In this document: positions 1 through 7,047 of the stretch, one piece after another
How the letters are laid out: the number at the start of each line of letters is the position of its first letter
Numbering within the stretch: the first letter of the stretch is position 1
Assembly (NCBI GenBank): GCA_004557825.1
Contig: SFFL01000013.1
Coordinates: 1-50,242, forward strand
Direction: 5' to 3'
Source of the DNA: Bacteroidales bacterium
GTDB taxonomy: Bacteria > Bacteroidota > Bacteroidia > Bacteroidales > Muribaculaceae
Length of the DNA stretch: 50,242 bases
The notes under the pieces: model-generated
What the model was told of the DNA's origin: nothing
The model's database searches: none
Seen by the model: only the letters and a program-made list of their open reading frames with translations
Made by a program: the position numbers and the translations under genes

Positions 1-121
1 AACCGGACTCTGTTGCGTCCCGCGAAAATGATCGTGCTCTCTGCGGTTTGGGCGGGGCGGACATTTAGTAGAATGAAAGTTTTCTTAAAAATGGGAAGCC
101 GGTGAATTTGTTAGGACGCTT

Positions 122-781
122 ATGTATCGAAATTTATTCATTACATTTGCCAAAATCGGCGCATTCACCTTTGGCGGTGGATGGGCTATGATTGCAATTA
201 TCCAGCGCGAAATCGTCGAGAAGCACCACTGGCTCTCGAAGGAGGAGTTCCTTGATTTGCTTGCTGTGGCACAGTCGCTCCCGGGCATCCTTGCGGTAAA
301 CATTTCAGTGGCCATCGGCGACCGCCTGCGCGGTATGCGCGGCAGTATTGTCGCCGCTTGCGGTACGATTATGCCTTCATTCCTCATTATCCTTGCCATC
401 GCGGTATTCCTGACACCTGACATAATCCAGAATAATCCGGTGGTTTCCGCCATATTCAAGGGGATTCGACCGGCAGTAGTGGCGCTGATTGTGGCTCCGG
501 TTATCACATCGGCTAAAGCTGCAAAGATAGGGTGGAAGAATGTGTGGATACCTATTGCGGTGGCGCTGCTTATCTGGTCGAAATGGCCGGTGGTGAGCAA
601 CCCTATCCTTTATGTAGTGCTGGGTGGTCTGGGTGGATATCTGTATCTCCGCCACCAGCAGAAATTGCTCCAGGAACATCAGCGTCCGGCTGAGTCGGCA
701 GACTTATCCACGAGCAATGCTGAGCCTGCGGAGTCTTCAAAATCTGTAGAATCGTCAGAGAGAAAGGAGGAGAAGCGATGA
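122..781 (+). CDS. Short-chain chromate transporter (CHR family), first subunit
   Basis: Inner-membrane protein of the CHR (ChrA) family. The 219 residues correspond to one half of a classical ChrA, as in short-chain CHR proteins that work as pairs encoded by adjacent genes. The family motif FGGGWAMI lies near residues 17-24 and QSLPGILAVNISVAIG at about 51-66; several hydrophobic segments follow up to about residue 180. The last 35 residues form a hydrophilic, Ser/Glu-rich tail ending in a basic-acidic stretch that the partner lacks. Its stop overlaps the partner's start by 4 nt (ATGA), so the two are almost certainly co-translated. CHR proteins are linked to chromate or sulfate-like oxyanion transport; the substrate in an anaerobic gut bacterium is unknown. 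Confidence 0.88.
   Translation: MYRNLFITFAKIGAFTFGGGWAMIAIIQREIVEKHHWLSKEEFLDLLAVAQSLPGILAVNISVAIGDRLRGMRGSIVAACGTIMPSFLIILAIAVFLTPDIIQNNPVVSAIFKGIRPAVVALIVAPVITSAKAAKIGWKNVWIPIAVALLIWSKWPVVSNPILYVVLGGLGGYLYLRHQQKLLQEHQRPAESADLSTSNAEPAESSKSVESSERKEEKR
765..770 (+). promoter_or_regulatory. Shine-Dalgarno sequence for the second CHR subunit
   Basis: AGGAGG lies 7 nt before the ATG at 778, inside the last codons of the upstream subunit. Bacteroidetes mRNAs seldom use such sequences, so this textbook site together with the ATGA overlap suggests translational coupling. It could also simply reflect the Lys/Glu-rich codons encoded there. Confidence 0.5.
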
Positions 782-1347
782 TATATCTTCGGCTTATATG
801 GAGCTACCTGAAAATCGGCCTGTTCGGTTTCGGCGGCGGGTATGCTATGCTTTCGCTGATTGAGCGTGAGATTGTAGGCTCCGGATGGATTACCTCCAAA
901 ATGTTTACCGATATTGTGGCCGTGTCGCAGATGACCCCCGGCCCGATCGGCATCAACTCCGCCACATATATCGGTTATGTCGCGCCGATGCGATTCGGAT
1001 TCGATTCCCCCTGGTGGGGCCTGCTCGGGTCGCTGATATGCACCATCACAGTAGTGCTGCCGCCATTCCTGCTTACGGTCTATACCAGCCACTTCATTGC
1101 CCGTAACCACGACAAACTGATTATCCGCGGCATATTTGCCGGGCTTCGTCCGGTGGTAATCGGCCTGATTGCTTCCGCAGCGCTGCTGCTTATGACACCC
1201 GACAACTTCGGTACCGACACCACCGAACTGCTGATTTCCATCTCAATCGCCTTGTGTGCTCTCGCCGTGGTTCTCTTTACCAAATTGCATCCTATCTGGG
1301 TAATAATCGCCAGTGGCGTTGCAGGATTCCTGATTTATTATTTCTGA
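778..1347 (+). CDS. Short-chain chromate transporter (CHR family), second subunit
   Basis: Partner of the preceding gene; 189 residues, one CHR domain. The motif FGFGGGYAM is at about residues 16-24 and QMTPGPIGINSATYIG at about 51-66, followed by hydrophobic segments running to the C-terminus. The two subunits probably assemble as an antiparallel heterodimer equivalent to a full-length ChrA (family knowledge). The start is fixed by the ATGA overlap and the AGGAGG upstream. The stop codon lies in a 12-bp sequence that is repeated 21 bp further on. Confidence 0.88.
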   Translation: MIYLRLIWSYLKIGLFGFGGGYAMLSLIEREIVGSGWITSKMFTDIVAVSQMTPGPIGINSATYIGYVAPMRFGFDSPWWGLLGSLICTITVVLPPFLLTVYTSHFIARNHDKLIIRGIFAGLRPVVIGLIASAALLLMTPDNFGTDTTELLISISIALCALAVVLFTKLHPIWVIIASGVAGFLIYYF

Positions 1348-1369
1348 ATCCCCTTCAATTATTTCTGAA
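1337..1369. repeat. Duplicated end of the CHR gene (12 bp, 21-bp spacing)
   Basis: ATTATTTCTGAA occurs at 1337-1348, where it contains the final Phe codon and TGA stop of the second CHR gene, and again at 1358-1369. It is one of several short duplications at gene ends in this window. Confidence 0.6.
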
Positions 1370-1380
1370 AATACTCTTCC

Positions 1381-1398
1381 CGGCGCCGTAGGGCGTCG
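1381..1398 (+). terminator. Weak hairpin between the CHR pair and folC
   Basis: CGGCGCC and GGCGTCG can pair across a 4-nt loop (7 bp, one G-U). The downstream sequence is AT-rich without a clear T run. It may end the CHR transcript or be part of the folC leader. Confidence 0.3.
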
Positions 1399-1416
1399 AT
1401 TCTAAATAATCTCAAA

Positions 1417-2838
1417 ATGGATAGTTATAGTCGTACTATCGACTTCCTATATAGGCAGACTCCTCAGTTTCAGCAGATTGGCGCTGCCGCATACAAACCC
1501 GGGCTCGACACCGTGCGCGCCCTGGCAGATGCATTCGGCAATCCGCAGAACCGCTTGAAAACCATTCATATAGCCGGAACAAACGGAAAGGGGTCAACAG
1601 CCCACTCCATTGCTTCCTGTCTGCAGGAGGCAGGCTACAAGGTGGGCTTGTTCACATCGCCACATCTTATTGATTTCCGCGAACGCATCCGTATCAACGG
1701 AGCAATGATTCCGAAGGAGGAGGTCACTGCTTTTGTTGACCGTTTCCGTACCCTGCAAAGCGCTGGTAAAGCTGATGGAAATCAGGCTGCAATAAAACGG
1801 TCAGAAGGAAGCGCTCTGGAGCCATCCTTTTTTGAGCTGACTACGGTTATGGCGTTTGACTGGTTTGCACGCAGCAATGTCGACTACGCCGTTATTGAGG
1901 TCGGCCTGGGTGGACGCCTCGATTCCACCAACATTATCACCCCTCTTCTGAGTGTAATCACCAATATCTCATTTGACCATATCGCTCAACTTGGCAACAC
2001 CCTTGAGGCGATAGCCTCGGAGAAAGCCGGAATCATCAAGTCGGGCATCCCGGTGGTGATAGGGGAGGCGGAAGCCGGTGAAGAAGCCAACGGAGTGCGC
2101 GAGGTGTTTGTGGAGAAGGCTCGGCAGTGCGGCGCGCCCATCAGCTTTGCGTGTGATGACCTCCCGGCACGCAATGTCAGAAAAATCAGGTTTGACAATG
2201 CTGAATATCTCTCGGCTGATACCTCCTTCGGTCAGGTAAAATATGAACTTACCGGCAGTTGCCAGGAGAAGAATCTGCAAACTATCGTGGAGGCGCTGAG
2301 CAAACTATTCACTTTGCTCGATAAACCGCTGACACACGAGGCTGTGCAGCGGGGATTGCAGCACGTGGTGGAAAACACCGGTCTGCGCGGACGCTGGATG
2401 AAGGTGGCCGGGAACCCCCTTACGATTTGCGATACCGGACATAATATCGGCGGCTGGCAATATCTGTCGAAAACGCTTAACGATTATCCCGGAGAGCTGG
2501 TGATGATTATCGGATTTGTCAATGATAAGGACATCTCGCACATTCTGCCGTTGATGCCCCGTCGCGCCCGCTACATTTTCACGCGGGCTTCGGTGCCCCG
2601 GGCTTTGCCGTCTGAAGATTTGGCTGCGCGTGCTGCCGACTTCGGGCTTACCGGCGCCACTGCCTCTACCGTAGCCGATGCGCTTCGCATAGCCCACAGC
2701 TATGTTGCCGCCGATACCGAACAGGGAAAAGAAAACCACGACAAAGGAGCATCTCCGATGATTTTTGTGGGAGGAAGCACATTTGTCGTGGCTGATTTGC
2801 TGGCCGCTTTGCCTGATTATTCCGGCAGAACGGAGTAA
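1417..2838 (+). CDS. folC: Dihydrofolate synthase / folylpolyglutamate synthase
   Basis: Cytoplasmic Mur-ligase-family enzyme that adds glutamate to dihydropteroate and/or tetrahydrofolates. The ATP-binding loop GTNGKGST is at residues 54-61, followed by the family segment LFTSPHLIDFRERIRING. The central domain has VIEVGLGGRLDSTN, and the C-terminal domain has DTGHN where many homologues read DGAHN. At 473 residues it is somewhat longer than the usual 420-440; the extra length includes an Ala/Gly-rich insertion at about residues 110-130. The final codons (YSGRTE then stop) form the first copy of a 43-bp tandem repeat. Function is confident; monofunctional versus bifunctional activity cannot be told from sequence alone. 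Confidence 0.93.
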   Translation: MDSYSRTIDFLYRQTPQFQQIGAAAYKPGLDTVRALADAFGNPQNRLKTIHIAGTNGKGSTAHSIASCLQEAGYKVGLFTSPHLIDFRERIRINGAMIPKEEVTAFVDRFRTLQSAGKADGNQAAIKRSEGSALEPSFFELTTVMAFDWFARSNVDYAVIEVGLGGRLDSTNIITPLLSVITNISFDHIAQLGNTLEAIASEKAGIIKSGIPVVIGEAEAGEEANGVREVFVEKARQCGAPISFACDDLPARNVRKIRFDNAEYLSADTSFGQVKYELTGSCQEKNLQTIVEALSKLFTLLDKPLTHEAVQRGLQHVVENTGLRGRWMKVAGNPLTICDTGHNIGGWQYLSKTLNDYPGELVMIIGFVNDKDISHILPLMPRRARYIFTRASVPRALPSEDLAARAADFGLTGATASTVADALRIAHSYVAADTEQGKENHDKGASPMIFVGGSTFVVADLLAALPDYSGRTE

Positions 2839-2920
2839 CTTATCAAGCAATTGTGAGAATTATTCGGGCAGAACGGAGTAACTTATCAAGCAATTGCGAG
2901 AATTAGTCCGGCAGAACGGA
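2816..2920. repeat. 43-bp tandem repeat containing the 3' ends of folC and the DUF4857 remnant
   Basis: Copies begin at 2816, 2859 and 2902; two are complete and the third is partial, with very few mismatches. Copies 1 and 2 both encode YSGRTE-stop in the plus direction, copy 1 being the real end of folC. Copy 3, read on the minus strand, encodes the last residues and stop of the DUF4857 remnant (YSVLPD-stop). Two convergent genes therefore end in copies of the same unit. Confidence 0.9.
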
Positions 2921-3604
2921 ATAGGAGGTGGCCTGGATGTAATAGGTTGACAGATAGGGCTTGCCCTCGATGGAGTCGCGGGCGGCTATGCGTGCGCGGT
3001 AGTCGGCCATCTGTGCGGCGAAAGTGGCAAGTTCGGCCTGCTGCTTCACATGGAAAGCTTTACCCTCGGAGTCAATCATCATATATCCCTCGTCGTACTG
3101 CTTGCGGGAGGTGACGTTGGCCGAGAATTCCTTTCCGGGGAATTGGAATCCGCGCGCTTTCATAGCCTTTGTGAAGCGAGCCGACCGGTTGGCGTTGACT
3201 TTGTTGGTGGCAATGTCGATGAACTCAATGCCGTCGGCGGTAGTGCGGAAGGCTTCCTTCGGATCTTCAAGGTCGACGCGCTCAGGAAGAGATTCCATCA
3301 TCAGGCGGATGCCGCTGGTGCTGTCGGGCAGGTCGCGGGGCGAACTGTTGAAAAATGCTTCGTGGGTGCGGAGCGAGTGCATCGACATCTCCTTGCCGTT
3401 GATGCTGTCGGGCAGCTTTTCGTGGGCCGAGAGCTGGCGGTAATAGAGTTGCGGCACAAGCGAATCGCGCTCTGCGGCTGTGAGCCCAGCGGCTGAATAG
3501 TCGATAGAGCTCAGCGGTTCGGCTTCCACATAAACTGGTTTTTCATTGAGCGCTGTGCGGCTTACAACCCATTTGCCGGAGAGGGGAGAGAACGACAGTG
3601 GAAG
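2903..3604 (-). pseudogene. DUF4857 protein, remnant lacking its N-terminus
   Basis: The frame is open from the junction at about 3604 to the stop at 2903, but the first possible start is a GTG at 3529. From the junction it reads PLSFSPLSGKWVV, then QLYYRQL, LPDSINGKEM, VDLEDPKEAFRTTADGIEFIDI and SRKQYDEGYMMID, which I recognise as the DUF4857 family of Bacteroidetes. Those proteins normally begin with a membrane segment and are encoded downstream of an ABC ATPase and permease. Here the N-terminus is missing and the frame runs directly back into the truncated ATPase gene. The C-terminus ends inside the 43-bp repeat and is probably short as well. Family assignment is from memory of its motifs, moderately sure; loss of function is inference. 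Confidence 0.6.
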
Positions 3605-4095
3605 GGGTCGAGGCCGAGCGAGAAATCGTCGAGCACCAGCAGGTCGGCATTCTGTGCCAGGATAAGGCCGAGAGCCACCTGCGAGCGTTGTCCATTAGAC
3701 ATTGAGGAGATTTTCTGTCCGGGCCACACGTGGAGTTTCTCCATCAGGCCATAATATGCGTCGCGGTTCCAGCGGGGATAAAATCGACTGTAGAATCGCT
3801 CAATTTCGGCGATTGTCATAAAGAAATATTGCACGTGACCCTCAAGCAGAAGTGCTATGCGGGCGCGTGTGGCAGGGGGCATCGTGGTGATATCCTCGCC
3901 GAAGATGCGGCACTCACCGGCCTGCGGACGCAGGAATCCCATCAGGATATTGATGGTGGTGGTTTTGCCGGTGCCGTTTTTCCCTAAGAGGCCGAGGATG
4001 CTCCCTTTGGGAACGTCGAAGCTGAGGTCGTGATAAATCACACGACCGCGGCCATAGCGTTGCGACAGATTTTTAACGGATATAACGTTTTCCAT
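3562..4095 (-). pseudogene. ABC transporter ATP-binding protein, C-terminally truncated
   Basis: Nucleotide-binding subunit of an ABC exporter of the YtrB-like type. Walker A is GKNGTGKTT (about residues 38-46), the signature SNGQRSQVAL at about 133-142, and Walker B LLVLDDFSLGLDP at about 152-164. Directly after GLDP the sequence stops resembling the family (FHCRSLPSPANGL, then stop), so the D-loop context, H-loop and C-terminal region are gone: 177 residues against roughly 280-300 expected. From the same point, another frame continues as the DUF4857 remnant. The simplest reading is one deletion that removed the ATPase end, any permease gene and the DUF4857 start. The product is unlikely to hydrolyse ATP productively. 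Confidence 0.75.
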
Positions 4096-4104
4096 ATTTC
4101 ATTA

Positions 4105-4149
4105 ATAGAAGATAGCAATCATAATTCTATGATAGAAGATAGCAATCAT
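4105..4149. repeat. 18-bp direct repeat, 27-bp spacing, before the ABC gene
   Basis: ATAGAAGATAGCAATCAT occurs at 4105-4122 and 4132-4149, between the DUF6850 stop and the ABC ATPase start. On the minus strand the pair reads as a 15-codon open frame, MIAIFYHRIMIAIFY, whose TAA stop lies about 7 nt before the ATPase ATG. Whether it is translated is unknown; two copies of a 9-codon unit also fit simple tandem duplication. Confidence 0.8.
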
Positions 4150-4158
4150 TTAGTGCGC

Positions 4159-5751
4159 TCAGAGGGTTACGCCGATACATAAACTGATGCGGTCGGCATC
4201 TCCGAGCTGCCTGTTGAATAGAGAGTGGCGCCAGTCGGCGTGGATGTTCAGAACCCCACCCTGCGAGAGAGCCACCCGGAATCCTGCACCGAGCAAGAGC
4301 AGGGTGACATCCGACGTGGCTACGGCTGCGTTGTGCAGCGTGGCTGCGTGCAGGGCTTCCATCGCATTACCCGGCTCCGCTGCGGTGGCTTCGGTACCGG
4401 TTTCATCGGTACTGCCATTTCCGAGAAGGATTGTCTGCGGGTTAACAAAGCAATGCGCGGCTTCAGCTTTGACCTCCAGTGCCGTTTTCTGCGAGAGGGT
4501 GTGCCACCAGCTGTGGGAGGTGGATAGAGAGAAACGGTTCACGGTGATTTCGCGGTGCGGGCTGGTGACTTTTTGTGAGTTGTGCTCCCAGTCACCGCCG
4601 ATGGCAGAAATCAGCCGATCGGATTTGCCCAGCGTAAAAGAGCCCGGGAGTGAGAGCTGCAGCAGGGTGGATGTATGCCGGTAGTTATCGCGTGAGCCAA
4701 GTACCGGATAGGTGTTGCCCGACGAGGTGCCGAAAATATTCTCCGTGCCGGTCTTGCGGAAAAGGGTGCCTCGGAGCGTGGCTCCGAAACGTGCACACCC
4801 GGCAGTGGTGAGCGCCGACAGCTGTATGCTCAGCGAATCGGTGGAGGTATGGGTAAGCTCCAGATTGTTGTAGGCGCGCAAAAATTGTCGGATGCGGATA
4901 TGCCCGGCGCTGATGCGGGCGGCATATTGCTGCGCGGCCACTGCGGTGGAGGATAGGGTGAGGTCGGCGCCGAAGCCGGTGCCGTTGTAAGCCAGCGCGA
5001 TTTCATCATCGCCCGAAAAACGGGGATAGATTGTGCCCAGTCCGGTGAGGGCGAAGGTGTAAATGTCGTTAAGCGGATTATAGAATTGCAGGTCGGTGGT
5101 CTGGTGATAGATGCGCAGACGGGTGGCCACACCAATAGCCAGCGGCAGGCGACCAAGACGGCGGGTGCCACCGAGAGCCAGATTCAGATCTGAAACCACA
5201 ATCTTGTCGCGCGGGTCGCGGTTGCGGTAATCGAGCTGTGCTCTGTAAGCACCCTGCGCTCCCCAGGTCCAGGCACCGGCGCTGCCGGCGTAGCCGCCGG
5301 AGAAGTCGTAGCTCCGGCTCACCAGGTCGCCCCCAACGGCATCTCCGAAAACGTAAGGCCCCACCAGCGAATTGTCGGTGGCGTTGGTCCATTTCACGTC
5401 GCGGATTTTTGCAGCGGTAAATCGTGCGTGCCCCCAGACGGTGATAGCGGGAGAAAGCCGGTTGTAGGACGATGCCATCACCCGGCCGGATAGCTCTCCG
5501 GTGCCTTCCTCTACCGGGCGAGTGTCGCCGTCGTGGTTCCACCGGCCTCCCAATGAAATATCGGAAAGCGACGATGGAAGCAGATAGGGCATAACGGCCG
5601 GATTGGCCTCCGCACAGATTCTGCGCAGCGATGTCTCCAGCGATGATGCCTGCCGGATATTGGAAAAGTCGGCCGCATTTGCCGGCCGACCAACGAGGAC
5701 AGCGGCAAATGTGGCGACTGTGAGGAGATATTTAATGTGGCTTAACGTCAT
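4159..5751 (-). CDS. DUF6850-type outer-membrane beta-barrel protein
   Basis: A 530-residue protein with a signal peptide (hydrophobic run at about residues 5-20, cleavage near PANA|ADF). The remainder is rich in alternating aromatic and polar strands, such as WTWGAQGAYRAQLDYRN and GLGTIYPRFSGDDEIALAYNG, and it ends in a short strand with hydrophobic C-terminal Leu, all typical of an outer-membrane barrel. It resembles the DUF6850 family, which accompanies DUF4876 lipoproteins and TonB receptors in Bacteroidetes. It is third in a minus-strand operon, 36 nt after the DUF4876 gene. It is probably an accessory porin or receptor component; the substrate is unknown. Confidence 0.72.
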   Translation of the reverse strand: MTLSHIKYLLTVATFAAVLVGRPANAADFSNIRQASSLETSLRRICAEANPAVMPYLLPSSLSDISLGGRWNHDGDTRPVEEGTGELSGRVMASSYNRLSPAITVWGHARFTAAKIRDVKWTNATDNSLVGPYVFGDAVGGDLVSRSYDFSGGYAGSAGAWTWGAQGAYRAQLDYRNRDPRDKIVVSDLNLALGGTRRLGRLPLAIGVATRLRIYHQTTDLQFYNPLNDIYTFALTGLGTIYPRFSGDDEIALAYNGTGFGADLTLSSTAVAAQQYAARISAGHIRIRQFLRAYNNLELTHTSTDSLSIQLSALTTAGCARFGATLRGTLFRKTGTENIFGTSSGNTYPVLGSRDNYRHTSTLLQLSLPGSFTLGKSDRLISAIGGDWEHNSQKVTSPHREITVNRFSLSTSHSWWHTLSQKTALEVKAEAAHCFVNPQTILLGNGSTDETGTEATAAEPGNAMEALHAATLHNAAVATSDVTLLLLGAGFRVALSQGGVLNIHADWRHSLFNRQLGDADRISLCIGVTL

Positions 5752-5787
5752 TTATTCGATTGACTGACTTTTACTTGCAGCGGTGCT

Positions 5788-7023
5788 TTATTTAGCTGTA
5801 GTGGTGAGGAAGTCGGCGGAAGAATCGTCGGTGTCCTGGAGCACTACGCGGCCGTCGGCAGCGGTGAAGGCTGTTTTGCGCACGAATACTTTTGTGAAGC
5901 GGTTGGGGTCTTTGGTGATGTCGGAAATCTTGGCATAACCTGCGTCGATCGATGTGGCGAGAGCGCCCTGCACGAAGTCGGCGGCGTTGCTCAGGTTCAC
6001 ACCATCAATAATCCAGCTGTTGGGGATGAGGTAGGCTTTCTCCTTTGTCATATGCGAGCCGGTGGTGGAATTGATGTACTCGTAAGAGCCCTTGTATTCG
6101 GCCAGATATTTATCTACGGTCATACCTTCGGTCATACGCACGAGTGCGTAGGAGCGGTTGCACTGGTTCGACATAATCCAGATTGTGGCGGAGTAGGAGA
6201 ACCATTTCTCAAGGTTGGGCACGTCGGGGTTGTCGGTGTCGAGCTTGTGGTCATCGTACCATTCAAAGTCGGCGCCGGTGAGGTTGAGGCCGCCTTCGGT
6301 CTCTTCGCCCCAGTTGATGGCGCGGTCGGCAATAGTGATGTATTTGCCGGGTTCAACAGGCACCTCTTTGCCGTTGCCGGGGATTACCCAGACTGTTCCG
6401 GCGGTGAAATTGTTTTCGCGGAAGTTAGCCTCGGTGAGAATGGTATTGTTGTTGGTTTTGGAGTTTACGAAATCCGATTCGCAGATGGCCAGACCATCGG
6501 CATAAAGGGTGGCGTCGGAGTTGTTGTAGATTCGGATGTAATTGTCGCGGATGCCGCCTGTTTTCTTGGCGTTGAAAGAGCCTGCGGCGTAGATTTCGCT
6601 AAGCACAAGACCCTGCGAGGGATTGCTCATAAACCAGTCGAAGGAGAGTGTGGTGGCCTGGCTTACGGCTACCGAGTTGCCCACGGTGCGGAGAACCAGA
6701 TCTTTGGTTGAGTTATCAGCGAGTTTTACAGTGTAGTTGATTTCGCCTTTGTAGTCGTAAACACCCACGGGAAGAGTGGTATCGAATTTGTCGTCAATCC
6801 CGGTGAGATTCACTACGGTCTGCTTCTGAGTGTTCAGCTCGGTGAAAGTGATGATACCGCTTTTAAATGTGGCGTCTTTGGCTATAAAATCGGAGGGATA
6901 GCTGTTGTTGACTGCAACGGCGATGGGAAGCTCTGCTTCATTGTTGTCGTCTTCGGAGCAGGAAACAAATCCTGCCGAGAGGCTGATGGCCACAGCGGCC
7001 ATAATTAACTTAATTTCTTTCAT
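5788..7023 (-). CDS. DUF4876 lipoprotein
   Basis: A 411-residue lipoprotein. The signal peptide ends in a lipobox at FVSC, and the mature protein begins C-S-E-D-D-N-N-E. The acidic stretch right after the lipidated Cys fits the Bacteroidetes lipoprotein export signal, so display on the cell surface is likely (inference). The centre contains VLSEIYAAGSFNAKK and DNYIRIYNNSDATLYADGLAICESD, a lamin-tail-like segment characteristic of DUF4876. The gene follows the TonB-dependent receptor by 24 nt and precedes the DUF6850 barrel by 36 nt, so the three are most likely one uptake system, with this protein as a surface ligand-binding or lid subunit. Ligand unknown. Confidence 0.8.
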   Translation of the reverse strand: MKEIKLIMAAVAISLSAGFVSCSEDDNNEAELPIAVAVNNSYPSDFIAKDATFKSGIITFTELNTQKQTVVNLTGIDDKFDTTLPVGVYDYKGEINYTVKLADNSTKDLVLRTVGNSVAVSQATTLSFDWFMSNPSQGLVLSEIYAAGSFNAKKTGGIRDNYIRIYNNSDATLYADGLAICESDFVNSKTNNNTILTEANFRENNFTAGTVWVIPGNGKEVPVEPGKYITIADRAINWGEETEGGLNLTGADFEWYDDHKLDTDNPDVPNLEKWFSYSATIWIMSNQCNRSYALVRMTEGMTVDKYLAEYKGSYEYINSTTGSHMTKEKAYLIPNSWIIDGVNLSNAADFVQGALATSIDAGYAKISDITKDPNRFTKVFVRKTAFTAADGRVVLQDTDDSSADFLTTTAK

Positions 7024-7047
7024 TGTAGATATGATATTTATGGATAT

